Shown here: in pieces, positions 56,492-64,000 of the stretch
Position numbering within the stretch: position 1 is the first letter of the stretch
Layout: each line of letters begins with the position of its first letter
Assembly: GCA_963676725.1 (NCBI GenBank)
Contig: OY781463.1
Span: 2,666,001-2,730,000, forward strand
Reading direction: 5' to 3'
Origin: G963662905 sp963676725
GTDB taxonomy: Bacteria > Bacteroidota > Bacteroidia > Bacteroidales > WRLA01
Length of the DNA: 64,000 nucleotides
Notes under the pieces: model-generated
What the model was told of the DNA's origin: nothing
Seen by the model: only the letters and a program-made list of their open reading frames with translations
Database searches by the model: none
Translations under genes and position numbers: made by a program

Positions 56492-57400
56492 ACTTTGTTT
56501 CAGCCTTAGAAAAACCTTCTGCCTTTTTATATTATTATAAAGCACTAATAAACAATACCTTATATTATTGTTTATTGAGGTGTTCAAATAAATACTTAAC
56601 CTAATCGGTTGTTATATTGATAATTAGATTTCTCCCGCAGGATCTTCACTTCGTTTTGATCCCTTGGTCGAAAAGACAGGATTCGTTAGGGAGCAGACAA
56701 AAGTGGCGCGCGGACATATATATTTTAAAGTTATTGTGTCCGCGCGCCACTTTTGTCTATCTATATTTCACCATCTTGTCTTTTCGACTGAGGTCATTTT
56801 TCTTAGTTACAGTGTTTTATATTCTTTTTGATATAGAACACTCATTAAATTACAAACATAAGATGACCGAGGGAGAAATCTAAAACAACATTCATTGAAA
56901 TATACTGAATTTCATTGCTTAGCCTAAGTACTCATTTGAGAAAAAACTAAGCATCTAAACTTTGTTTCAGCCTTAGAAAAACCTTCTGCCTTTTTATATT
57001 ATTATAAAGCACTAATAAACAATACCTTATATTATTGTTTATTGAGGTGTTCAAATAAATACTTAACCTAATCGGTTGTTATATTGATAATTAGATTTCT
57101 CCCGCAGGATCTTCACTTCGTTTTGATCCCTTGGTCGAAAAGACAGGATTCGTTAGGGAGCAGACAAAAGTGGCGCGCGGACATATATATTTTAAAGTTA
57201 TTGTGTCCGCGCGCCACTTTTGTCTATCTATATTTCACCATCTTGTCTTTTCGACTGAGGTCATTTTTCTTAGTTACAGTGTTTTATATTCTTTTTGATA
57301 TAGAACACTCATTAAATTACAAACATAAGATGACCGAGGGAGAAATCTAAAACAACATTCATTGAAATATACTGAATTTCATTGCTTAGCCTATGCACTC
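56467..57400. repeat. 467-bp tandem duplication
   Basis: 56467-56933 is repeated as 56934-57400 with an exact 467-bp offset and almost no differences (only near the right end: GCCTAAGTACTC against GCCTATGCACTC). The unit begins inside the sigma54 regulator gene, so its final codons (to the TAA stop) are duplicated as a non-functional scrap. Near identity implies a recent event. Confidence 0.95.
56625..56882. mobile_element. Nested palindromic (MITE-like) element, copy 1
   Basis: Inner terminal inverted repeats TAGATTTCTCCC / GGGAGAAATCTA bound 258 bp. Inside, GTCGAAAAGACAGG pairs imperfectly with CTTGTCTTTTCGAC, and at the centre is a perfect 21-bp inverted repeat (56696-56716 with 56737-56757, holding GTGGCGCGCGGACA) around a 20-nt A+T loop. 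An 88-codon frame through it only reflects the palindrome and is not taken as a gene. Confidence 0.75.
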
Positions 57401-57414
57401 AATTGAACACCTCA
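57043..57414. mobile_element. Nested palindromic element, copy 2, with outer inverted repeats
   Basis: This copy retains both outer inverted repeats, TGAGGTGTTCAA (57043-57054) and TTGAACACCTCA (57403-57414), around the inner element at 57092-57349. Copy 1 has only the left outer repeat (56576-56587) because the duplication junction cuts off the right one. A decayed relative of the left end lies at 58126-58144 (AGAGGTGTTCAAATAAATA), and CCCGCAGGATCTTCACTTC recurs at about 58448. Confidence 0.7.
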
Positions 57415-57539
57415 TATTGTTTATTCGTATAGACCAAATTTTGAGCACTAAGTTTTTTTTTTCAAAAATAGAAGCTTTTTTTCTCGAGCACTATTTTAAA
57501 GTGCAATCTAAATCATTTTAGTATACGATAACGTAAGTC

Positions 57540-57555
57540 TATCCGAAAACGGATA
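57540..57555. promoter_or_regulatory. Candidate upstream activator site (dyad)
   Basis: TATCCG-AAAA-CGGATA is a perfect 6-bp inverted repeat with a 4-bp spacer, about 165 bp upstream of the sigma54 -24 element. A half-site CGGATA recurs at 57634-57639. The distance and symmetry suit binding of an NtrC-type dimer; that the neighbouring regulator is the binder is inference. Confidence 0.5.
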
Positions 57556-57705
57556 ATAATAATGTTATTCACCTGTTTCTCAATAGTTTATGAGCATATA
57601 TCAATATATTAAGCTAAAAGGATATATTGAATTCGGATAAAAGCAGAAGAGGGGCTAAAGAATAGTATGTTTATTAAAGATTGATTAACAATAACTTAAA
57701 GACTT

Positions 57706-57721
57706 TGGCACGGACATTGCA
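57706..57721 (+). promoter_or_regulatory. Sigma54 (-24/-12) promoter
   Basis: TGGCACGGACATTGCA matches the sigma54 consensus TGGCACGnnnnTTGCW at every defined position, with GG (57707-57708) and GC (57719-57720) at the canonical spacing. Transcription is predicted to start near 57731-57733. Confidence 0.88.
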
Positions 57722-57731
57722 TATTATAGGG

Positions 57732-57890
57732 AGCAAACGTTCTTAGCAAACCTAGAAAATATTGCAAACCAAACCAAATAAAATCAAACGCTCTTAACTA
57801 CTTTTTATTAATTGTTTCAATTTTCTTAAGTTTACTTAATTATTTTTTGATTACTGTTTTACCAGAGCCGTTCCAGGCTCTGGTTTTTTT
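57732..57890 (+). ncRNA. Candidate sigma54-dependent small RNA
   Basis: About 160 nt from the sigma54 start site to an intrinsic terminator. There is no ATG on the + strand in this stretch, and TTG-started frames are 12 codons or shorter, so it looks non-coding. The 5' half is A/C-rich with three GCAAAC repeats (AGCAAAC at 57732 and 57745, GCAAACC near 57764) that would be unpaired and could be target-binding seeds; the 3' half is U-rich. It lies in an otherwise gene-free stretch just after the sigma54 regulator operon, like Qrr RNAs beside luxO. I recognise no known RNA family. Confidence 0.65.
57861..57890 (+). terminator. Intrinsic terminator of the candidate small RNA
   Basis: CCAGAGCC-GTTCCA-GGCTCTGG followed by seven T's: an 8-bp G+C-rich stem with a 6-nt loop and a strong U-run. 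Confidence 0.9.
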
Positions 57891-58516
57891 ACGCCCATTT
57901 TTCTACGAAAGACGCGCTTTTCCTATATGGAAATATCCGGTGTTTGAGCTCGACAGACAAATACATAATTCTTAACTATTCCGGAATATTTAGACCCCCT
58001 CTGTTCGTAGAAATCACTCATAATTAGTTATTTAGACAAAGGTAATCGTCATTTCGACAGAAAGCTCGAAGCAGAGCGGAGAGCTGAATTGAGAAATCTG
58101 TCCTAATAATTCAATAAAAATCACTAGAGGTGTTCAAATAAATATTTATTCTAGTCGAAGAAAAAAAGGTCATTTTGTTGAGGAACTCGAAGTAAGATTC
58201 TCGAAAGAAACAAAGACGATCCATGCGAAACAACTGATAATCAAGCGTAAGAATTACAAATTCGCACTAGCGTTTGGAGAGAATTCGCGTTCTTAGCAAA
58301 TAAAAAAGGATAAAAAACTACTCTACCTAATCCGCGAATAATAATAAAAATAAAAAAACGAAACGGCCTCTTCTGCGCAAATCTGCGTAATCCGCGGGAA
58401 AGAAATAAATAAACTATAGTAGAATCTGCTGAACGCAGCCGAAATGCCCGCAGGATCTTCACTTCACTTCAATACTTTGTTCCAAAAAACAGGATTCCTT
58501 CGGAAACAAGATCGAA
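57891..58516. other. Gene-free gap with repeat remnants
   Basis: No credible gene. It contains fragments related to the palindromic element (58126-58144 and about 58446-58500) and low-complexity segments with CTGCGCAAATCTGCGTAATC near 58373-58395, a type of intergenic repeat. Confidence 0.5.
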
Positions 58517-59092
58517 TTAAATACTCAGCCAGTTTTCTATAATTTGAGCGCCATAGGGCGTCATTATTGATTCGGGATGAAACTGTATACCAAAAAGGGG
58601 GAACTGCCGATGCTCCACAGCCATTATTAAACCATCTGCATCGGTTGCAGTGCAACGAAGCACTTCCGGAAAGGCTTTCTCCTGAACACACCATGAATGA
58701 TAACGTCCTGCCTGAAAATTCTCAGGAATGCCGCGAAATAAAACGGAATCATTCGTATGACGGATCATTGAGGATTCCCCATGAACAATTCTTCCTGGCT
58801 TTTGCAATCCGGCGCCAAAAGTTTCGGCCAAAGCCTGATGTCCGAGGCAAACCCCAAGCATTGGCATACGCCCTGCGCAAGCCCTGATTATATTATAGAG
58901 CACTTTACGCTCCGATGGCAAACCCGGGCCGGGAGAAATCAGCACTTTATCGTATTTATTAATAGTTGATAAATCAAAATGTTCAGGAAAAACCAAATGG
59001 TATTTATCCACACCCAATTCTCTCACAATTTGCAATAAATTATAGGTAAAGGAATCGTGATTATCAATGATTAACAGTTGCTTAGTACTCAT
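58517..59092 (-). CDS. pabA: Aminodeoxychorismate/anthranilate synthase glutamine amidotransferase subunit
   Basis: 191 aa from the ATG at 59092 (MSTKQLLIIDNHDSFTYN); the longer frame to 59155 adds residues absent from the family. Class I glutamine amidotransferase: SPGPGLP oxyanion region, nucleophile Cys in GVCLGHQ, His and Glu in QFHPES. PabA/TrpG subunits hydrolyse glutamine and pass ammonia to PabB or TrpE for folate or tryptophan synthesis. The gene stands alone, with no trpE, trpD or pabB in view; a solitary copy is often PabA or a shared amphibolic subunit, so TrpG remains possible. Confidence 0.9.
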   Translation of the reverse strand: MSTKQLLIIDNHDSFTYNLLQIVRELGVDKYHLVFPEHFDLSTINKYDKVLISPGPGLPSERKVLYNIIRACAGRMPMLGVCLGHQALAETFGAGLQKPGRIVHGESSMIRHTNDSVLFRGIPENFQAGRYHSWCVQEKAFPEVLRCTATDADGLIMAVEHRQFPLFGIQFHPESIMTPYGAQIIENWLSI

Positions 59093-59269
59093 GCGGCAAA
59101 AATAGTATTTTTCCATAGAAGCAAGCAATAGTATAGTCGGGTGCCGAGGCATCAAAGATCAATCTGCTTTTGACATCAGGGAGGATTTGAGGAAGACAAG
59201 TTATCAAATTGGATTTTCATTTCCCTATCCTAGGCACTATTGAAAATGCATTGGCATCCTTTCCCAATA

Positions 59270-60889
59270 CTAATCATGATAAATCACCACCGGCAATGGT
59301 TTGCTATGCTCTATTGCATGGGTGCTGTCTATGGCTTTGCAGCCGTGGACACCCGTTACTTCAACACTAAGAATGATCGTGGTGTCTGCATAAAAGCTGG
59401 TATCTGTGCTACCGTTTTGCCAGAGGTAGGATTGAAAATTCCCCGGCCAGAGGTTAACACCATAGTCTTCACAAAAGCCGGTATCTGTTGGTAAAAGCGG
59501 AACAGGCAGAGGATGGATAAAAATCTCCTGCACTGTAGTGTCGTTCAGGTTGTTGTTATAGCCAATTACACTGACCTGATAAGCCCCGGTATCTTCATAA
59601 ATATGATAAGGAAAAAATGAATCCGAATAATTGGCCACACCGCTGGCCGGATCTCCAAAATCCCAGAAAACAGAATCCTGTGAGGCCGTATCTGTAATGG
59701 CGAAAAAGCTGGTATCCCCAATGCAATGGCCTTCCCATGTGAAGTTGGCTTGGTTGAAGAAGGATTGGATGAAGGCGGGGAGGCCGAGGTAGGCAAGATG
59801 ATTCCCGCTGCCATTATCCAGTAATACAGCCGAATCTTCAAATCTACATGCGAGCCCGGCTTCGTTTGGAAAATTGATCCTGCATAAGTAAGGCCGGCCT
59901 GACCTGGTGGTATAAATCCTTGAGTCGGGGCCTATTTGCAAAGCCCCGTATGGATTAGAGGTGGAGCTGACAGAATCTAAAAATACAGATGAATTTATGA
60001 TTGCCGCAGAATCAGGCAAGCCTATATCGTATTGCATCAGGATCGTATTCCCCCCATAGTTGTAAGAGCTGAAGTAGAGTTTGCTTTCGTCCGGTGAAAA
60101 CTCTATGCCATATGCATCATTGTAAACATGACGGGGAAAGGTAAGCGGATTGCTCATTTGAGCTGTTTCATTATCAAAATCAAACAGCTGGAAAGTTTCA
60201 TCCGGACAAACAGCACAGCATATATAATTTCCTTTTATGGAGGCTTTTAAATAACCTGTTATGCTGTATGCGCTGTGCACTGCTCCAATACTGCACTCAA
60301 CGGGTTGATGGTGCAGGGAGTCTTTGTCTATTAAAAATGACCTGAAAGTATTTGTTTCCCAAATGTGTGTTACTACCCAAAAAGAAGTGTCGTTTGCGTG
60401 TTTTACAGAGGTTACCATTTCGTGGGTCGGGCCGGTTAATACTTGGCCAGACCCGTTGATTACATCGCCAAGCCCACCATCAAGGTTCATATTGATGATA
60501 TAGTATGATAAACCGGGGCTGCCTTGCCGCATGGGTACGGTGAACAGATAATACAAACTGTCTCTGCATGGCCAGGGGACAACAATAGCAGACATTGTTG
60601 AAGAGGGATGGCCTGTCAGGCCTTTGCCATTGGGCATGGTGTCGTGCTGCGCATTCCAAACAGAAAGGCCATCCGTATAGAAAAGCAGGTTGCCGGTACC
60701 GTCCGAAATAGAAGCACAGCCTTCACTTTGGTCAATTTGCCCATCAAATAAAGGCTGTGGGCTGCCATTAGCTGTATTGAAGGTAATGCCGGCATTATGC
60801 CCAAAATACCAATTATTGGCTTGTTTGTTTTGGGCAGATGCATAAGCAGAAAACACACACAGTAATAATATGATGATAATTTGGTTCAC
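59270..60889 (-). CDS. Secreted beta-propeller / PKD protein
   Basis: 539 aa from a GTG at 60889. A TTG eleven codons upstream (60922) overlaps a likely promoter -7 box, so the GTG is preferred; it yields a compact signal peptide (VNQIIIILLLCVFSAYASAQ). Residues about 20-390 form a WD40-like propeller (ANNWYFGHNAGITFN, IEFSPDESKLYFSSYN), followed by PKD (about 410-480, SVFWDFGDPASG) and an Ig-like end (SYLWQNGSTDT). The C-terminus KPLPVVIYHD resembles those of the two P-domain proteins, again without a T9SS domain. Propeller-PKD proteins of this kind are common in gliding or surface-active Bacteroidota. Its 5' coding end is nearly duplicated at 62800-62645. Confidence 0.83.
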   Translation of the reverse strand: MNQIIIILLLCVFSAYASAQNKQANNWYFGHNAGITFNTANGSPQPLFDGQIDQSEGCASISDGTGNLLFYTDGLSVWNAQHDTMPNGKGLTGHPSSTMSAIVVPWPCRDSLYYLFTVPMRQGSPGLSYYIINMNLDGGLGDVINGSGQVLTGPTHEMVTSVKHANDTSFWVVTHIWETNTFRSFLIDKDSLHHQPVECSIGAVHSAYSITGYLKASIKGNYICCAVCPDETFQLFDFDNETAQMSNPLTFPRHVYNDAYGIEFSPDESKLYFSSYNYGGNTILMQYDIGLPDSAAIINSSVFLDSVSSTSNPYGALQIGPDSRIYTTRSGRPYLCRINFPNEAGLACRFEDSAVLLDNGSGNHLAYLGLPAFIQSFFNQANFTWEGHCIGDTSFFAITDTASQDSVFWDFGDPASGVANYSDSFFPYHIYEDTGAYQVSVIGYNNNLNDTTVQEIFIHPLPVPLLPTDTGFCEDYGVNLWPGNFQSYLWQNGSTDTSFYADTTIILSVEVTGVHGCKAIDSTHAIEHSKPLPVVIYHD

Positions 60890-60919
60890 ATTCTTTAATA
60901 TTCGGACGAAACAAAAGTA

Positions 60920-60927
60920 CAAATCTA
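60920..60927 (-). promoter_or_regulatory. Predicted -7 box of the propeller gene
   Basis: TAGATTTG on the - strand matches TAnnTTTG, 31 bp before the GTG start, giving a leader of about 24 nt. The related fragment at 62800 keeps TATATTTG at 62812-62805. Confidence 0.4.
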
Positions 60928-60972
60928 TTTGATTGTATGATGATTTTTTGCTGAATATTTAAGGGGATAACA

Positions 60973-61138
60973 ATGTTTTTAAGTGCAGACCAGCTTTTAA
61001 ACGACAAGCCAAAACAGCGTAGTAGAGATTCAAAACCACGAGCTAAACGAACAACTGGCACTTATCAGCCAATTGGATGAAGACGAGAAAAACGCTTTGA
61101 TTAAAATTATTTATTCTATGCTTACTAAAAAAGAATGA
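60973..61138 (+). pseudogene. Remnant of an XRE-type regulator, C-terminal part
   Basis: Frame 61001-61138 encodes HELNEQLALISQLDEDEKNA and ends MLTKKE-stop, which looks like the helical C-terminus (L-DEDKxxL) of small XRE/HTH regulators. The HTH itself is missing. An ATG-started frame at 60973 (MFLSADQLLNDKPKQ) leads in from another frame, suggesting a frameshift. Too short for a firm family call. The surrounding gap 60890-61215 has nothing else. Confidence 0.4.
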
Positions 61139-61215
61139 AGGATTTATTAGATGGGAAGGCTAAGTTTTAGGGTATGAAAAAGCCCCACATTTGCGAGGCT
61201 TAGACTATTCAATTA

Positions 61216-61518
61216 TTAGTTCAAAATTGTCTCAGAGAAGAAAATAAATAATACAATCCAAATAATTGCTGATAACCAAGAAATTCCTAGAAATAATAAA
61301 ATCTTGATTAAAAACTTTTTTTCATCCTTATTTATAGTTTCAGATTTATTAACAGTTCTCAAAATCCGGAATGCATCAATCGTATTATTAACATGCCCTG
61401 TATACTTTGGGTTTTCTCTTTGCATCAAACTTTTTAATTTCTTTCTATTTGCTAAATACAAAAGAAGGGAGATACCAGCGGGTATTGTTGAGATGTAGAA
61501 AATTATAATGTTATTCAT
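61216..61518 (-). CDS. Small two-helix membrane protein downstream of Rhs tail
   Basis: 100 aa with a hydrophobic helix at each end (about 3-22 and 70-95) and a basic middle (NRKKLKSLMQRENPKY). I recognise no family. It starts 14 bp after the end of the Rhs-derived frame at 61532 and reads in the same direction. Such a position is typical for immunity proteins of polymorphic toxins, but nothing in the sequence proves it. Confidence 0.6.
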   Translation of the reverse strand: MNNIIIFYISTIPAGISLLLYLANRKKLKSLMQRENPKYTGHVNNTIDAFRILRTVNKSETINKDEKKFLIKILLFLGISWLSAIIWIVLFIFFSETILN

Positions 61519-61531
61519 ATCTATATTGTAT

Positions 61532-62800
61532 TTATCTCCTTGATCCAGGACGTGACCAAAAATCTCTTGATGGAGGTGAAAAAGTTATTGTATATGAAAA
61601 GTAAAGGAACCAGCCAGCACCAACACCAATGTTTCCACCATAACCATTTAAATTATTACCATAATGATCTCGTACAGCACCATGACTCATATCTTTATAT
61701 CCTTCAAAACTAAGGGGTGTAGGCCCAATAGATAAGTTTACTCCACTTGCCCAACCAGAAAAGTCATTCATACTCATTTTTTATTGGTTTGTGAATAACC
61801 CATTCCAGCACTTGCACCCCAACCAATAACTGCACCTAATGTTAAATACATCTTTGAGTTTCCATAGCTATCTACAACAGCTCCAATATCTCCCATTGCT
61901 CCAAATCCAGCAGCAGCGGCACCGTTAGCAACTGAAATAACTTGGCCACGATTATCTTCATCACCCCACCAGCTGAGCCTTTATTCTCATTTGTTTTATC
62001 TATTTTATCTGTTTTGTTTTTTTTCTTGTCGCCATCACCCTCAATCTCATCAAAATTGATTTCATATCCATGCCACAATCCTTCTGGATCTTCCATCCAT
62101 TGCGACCAAATGTCACAATCATCAAAACCATGTGGATTCATCCCCGTTGGATCGATAAATTTAATAGGGTTATTAAAGCTATTGTTATATGGGCTCCAGC
62201 AATTCATTTCTTCTGCTTTTGGGTCAACAGAATGCCACCGGGCGATTTGAGGGTCATAAAACCTCGCCCCATAATCATACCAATCCAAACCAAAATCATC
62301 CTGCAGCTCACTTCGACTACGCTCAGTGCAACGCTTTCCATTATACTTGTATTTATTCTCAGGGCTGGAGTTGGCAGAACTCAAACCGGCAATGTTCATC
62401 CCAAAAGGATAATAGGCATCTTCCTGCAAGACATTTCCGTTTTGGCTGAGGCTAATGCGGGTGTTTCCCAAATGGTCTTTCAGGAAGTACTGGTATTCGT
62501 ATGTGTCCTCGTTTTGCTTCATAATGCGGCCTTCGGAAGTGAGGATAAACTGGAGTTGGTTGTTTTCATACACAAAATTAGCAATATAATCGGATTGGTC
62601 AAGAGCACTGCCATCGGATTATTCGAGCTTTTTATTTGCCCGTCAAACACTGCCTGTGGGCTGCCATCTATGGTGTTAAAGGTGAGCCCGGCATGTTGTC
62701 CAAAATACCAATTATTGGCTTGTTTGTTTTGGGCATAAGTTAGTGTAGCTCCCAGAAGGAAGCTGGTCAATGTTATAGTATTTGTTGTCCGAAAAAACAC
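61532..62800 (-). pseudogene. Chimeric propeller-Rhs pseudogene with frameshifts
   Basis: Reading right to left: 62800-62645 (GTG start, TATATTTG box upstream) encodes a signal peptide and QNKQANNWYFGQHAGLTFN, nearly the start of the 60889 propeller gene. Near 62640 it switches, out of frame, to an Rhs repeat-associated core (DQSDYIANFVYENN, KDHLGNTRISLSQNGNV, YYPFGMNIAGL, YDYGARFYDPQIARWHSVDP), ending in frame at 61872. The family continuation instead lies in another frame (DEDNRGQVISVANGAAAAG to YSQTNKK, about 61970-61774) and then a third (MSMNDFSGWASGVNLSIG, 61777-61532). The breaks fall at a G run near 61970 and an A run near 61780. It is a recombinant, decayed Rhs gene, or an intact tail with homopolymer sequencing errors. 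Confidence 0.75.
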
Positions 62801-62857
62801 GAAACAAATATATGAATTTAATAATCTTGCTTCTAAATAAAATGGGGGTTGGCGATA

Positions 62858-63019
62858 TTATTTTATGCCCGAAAATCAACAATCATTGTCAGTCAGCTAC
62901 CTGCGGCAAGCTGGTTCAATATCATTGGCGAAGCTACTATTGCCGATGCAATATTGGACCGGTTGATACATACTTCCCACAGAATTGAATTAACAAGGAG
63001 ACAGTTTAAGAAAAAAAGT
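62858..63019 (+). pseudogene. istB: IS21-family IstB helper ATPase, C-terminal fragment
   Basis: The frame encodes RKSTIIVSQLPAASWFNIIG, then ATIADAILDRL and HRIEL ending RRQFKKK, which matches the conserved C-terminal region of IstB (RRSTIITSQLP..W...IG...ADAILDRL.H..HRIEL). Only about 50 residues remain; the Walker motifs and IstA are absent. It is a relic of an IS21-type insertion beside the recombinant Rhs locus. The remainder of the gap 62801-63151 holds nothing I recognise. Confidence 0.75.
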
Positions 63020-63151
63020 AATATTGTCAGCCAATCGCGTTCTTTAATAACTTTACGAATCAGACGGGTCAATATCACCGGAATGTGCATTAATATTATA
63101 CGGTGATGTTTTCTCTGCTTGTTCCTGTTCTTTTGATTTTATGAAGCAGTT

Positions 63152-63397
63152 TTAATTAAGTAAACAATACAAAAAAGCAATAAAATTAATCACAATAAAG
63201 GCATAAAGTGCAATACTGTAATAAGATGTACTCCTGTATTGTGAAATATATTGGTAAAGAACAAAACTCAATAAACACGATGTAACTACTTGTACAGCAA
63301 CTCCAGTTATTGATAAAACAAGATTAATCTCTGTGTTGCACAGATTAATAGAGAATGAAATACAAATTAATGCAGCTATAAAAAGTTTTTTTTTCAT
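63152..63397 (-). CDS. Small membrane protein downstream of partial exported or toxin-like gene
   Basis: 81 aa, with three hydrophobic stretches (about 4-20, 25-50, 60-80). No family recognised. It begins 2 bp after the stop of the partial gene at 63400 and so is co-transcribed with it. Like the 61216 gene, it is a tiny membrane protein placed directly behind a probable polymorphic-toxin tail; an immunity role is possible but unproven. Confidence 0.55.
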   Translation of the reverse strand: MKKKLFIAALICISFSINLCNTEINLVLSITGVAVQVVTSCLLSFVLYQYISQYRSTSYYSIALYAFIVINFIAFLYCLLN

Positions 63398-63399
63398 TT

Positions 63400-64000
63400 T
63401 TAATCATTTTCTTTTGAATAAACTAACTTTAATGAAAAATCAAGTGAAACATGGAGTACGCCGCCGGGTGTAATGATCAAAGGAACTTTTCCCCCTATTG
63501 CAGCACCTGTGCTTATTGTCGTTGAATTGTTCATGTTACTTATTGTTGTCTCACTTTGAGTAAAAGGTACACCAGTGCCTATGGTAACTGTTGCTTCAGA
63601 ATTTAGATTTGGATCAATAGTATATTCAACCCCGTACCCTTTTGCCTGTGCTACCAAATTTAAGGAAGGATTTTCATTCTTTTCCGTTACAATATCCACC
63701 TCAGTTTTACCTGTATATAGTTCTGTTTCTGATTTAGCAGTAATACTAGTTTTATTCAATTCTATTGCAGCTCCGCCGCCCGCTTCTCCTTTAATATTAT
63801 AAGTAACGCCTAACTCCTCACTTACGGATCCTTCAAGTTTTGTTTCCAGCGTCGTGTTTTCAATAATATCATTTATTTTATTTTTTATACTTTTTATTGC
63901 TGATCGTAAAAGATTATATGCGGTAGTTTGAATCCTGTGGGCAATATAATTTTTGACTCTGTTTTTAAAGTCTTCATCTCTTGGGTCTGGCACATCATCA
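63400..64000 (-). CDS. C-terminal part of an unknown, possibly Rhs/toxin-like protein (runs off window)
   Basis: About 200 aa visible; the frame is open to base 64000, and the GTG at 63993 is probably internal. It starts with a helical segment (FKNRVKNYIAHRIQTTAYNL), then a serine/threonine/glycine-rich beta-predicted region with alternating patterns (KSETELYTGKTEVDIVTEKN, TISNMNNSTTISTG) ending LVYSKEND. I do not recognise the domain. Context (Rhs remnants, tiny membrane gene behind it) suggests the variable tail of an Rhs-type protein. Confidence 0.6.
   Translation of the reverse strand, partial: DDVPDPRDEDFKNRVKNYIAHRIQTTAYNLLRSAIKSIKNKINDIIENTTLETKLEGSVSEELGVTYNIKGEAGGGAAIELNKTSITAKSETELYTGKTEVDIVTEKNENPSLNLVAQAKGYGVEYTIDPNLNSEATVTIGTGVPFTQSETTISNMNNSTTISTGAAIGGKVPLIITPGGVLHVSLDFSLKLVYSKEND

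Noticed and set aside
56617..57350. Two identical 88-codon frames in the tandem units
   Set aside because: They run through a palindromic element; the duplication explains their identity and the encoded sequence shows no protein features.
58200..58462. 73-codon frame on the - strand near 58241-58462
   Set aside because: Low-complexity repeat-derived sequence with no domain and no promoter-like box.
62893..63090. 65-codon - strand frame
   Set aside because: It is antisense to the IstB fragment, which has a clear family match on the + strand.

Overview
The window is an A+T-rich chromosomal segment from a member of the Bacteroidota. Evidence for this: two proteins carry type IX secretion (T9SS) type-A C-terminal sorting domains; there is a TonB-dependent receptor with a carboxypeptidase-regulatory-like N-terminal domain and a Reg_prop/Y_Y_Y sensor kinase; and Bacteroidota-type promoter -7 boxes (TAnnTTTG) lie ahead of several genes. 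No finer taxonomic placement is justified from the sequence alone.

Region 1 (1-32.9 kb) is a sensor-kinase island. Seven + strand kinases and one CheR methyltransferase (1-22695) are followed by four - strand kinases (32865-22978). Many reuse one C-terminal HisKA-HATPase-receiver cassette behind different sensors: PAS arrays, TPRs, dCache-HAMP-GAF, a solute-binding domain, a Reg_prop propeller, GAF. No DNA-binding response regulator lies among them, so output must go through the receivers, CheR or distant partners. Hairpin-forming short repeats sit in the gaps.

Region 2 (33-49.7 kb) is mostly envelope and secreted functions: a SUMF1/PKD lipoprotein; an FMN riboswitch directly ahead of a TonB-dependent receptor (predicted flavin uptake); a large T9SS-exported NodB-like protein with three copies of a CBM-like module; two tandem paralogous P-domain proteins; an array of 11-bp repeats; a YicG/TRIC-type membrane protein; a T9SS subtilase; and an MnmA-like tRNA thiolase.

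Region 3 (49.7-57.9 kb) is the most interesting part. A four-gene operon encodes three NtrB-like kinases, each with an N-terminal receiver, plus one NtrC-family sigma54 activator. Downstream lie a 467-bp tandem duplication built on a nested palindromic element, then a canonical sigma54 promoter with an upstream dyad. That promoter reads into about 160 nt with no ATG that end at a strong intrinsic terminator. I read this as a sigma54-driven small RNA controlled by the adjacent regulator, an arrangement like LuxO/Qrr or GlrR/GlmY.

Region 4 (58.5-64 kb) holds a PabA/TrpG amidotransferase, a secreted propeller/PKD protein and a decaying recombination zone: a chimeric propeller-Rhs pseudogene with two probable homopolymer frameshifts, an IS21 IstB fragment, an XRE-regulator fragment, and two small membrane proteins placed directly behind probable Rhs/toxin-like tails. 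The terminal gene runs off the window.
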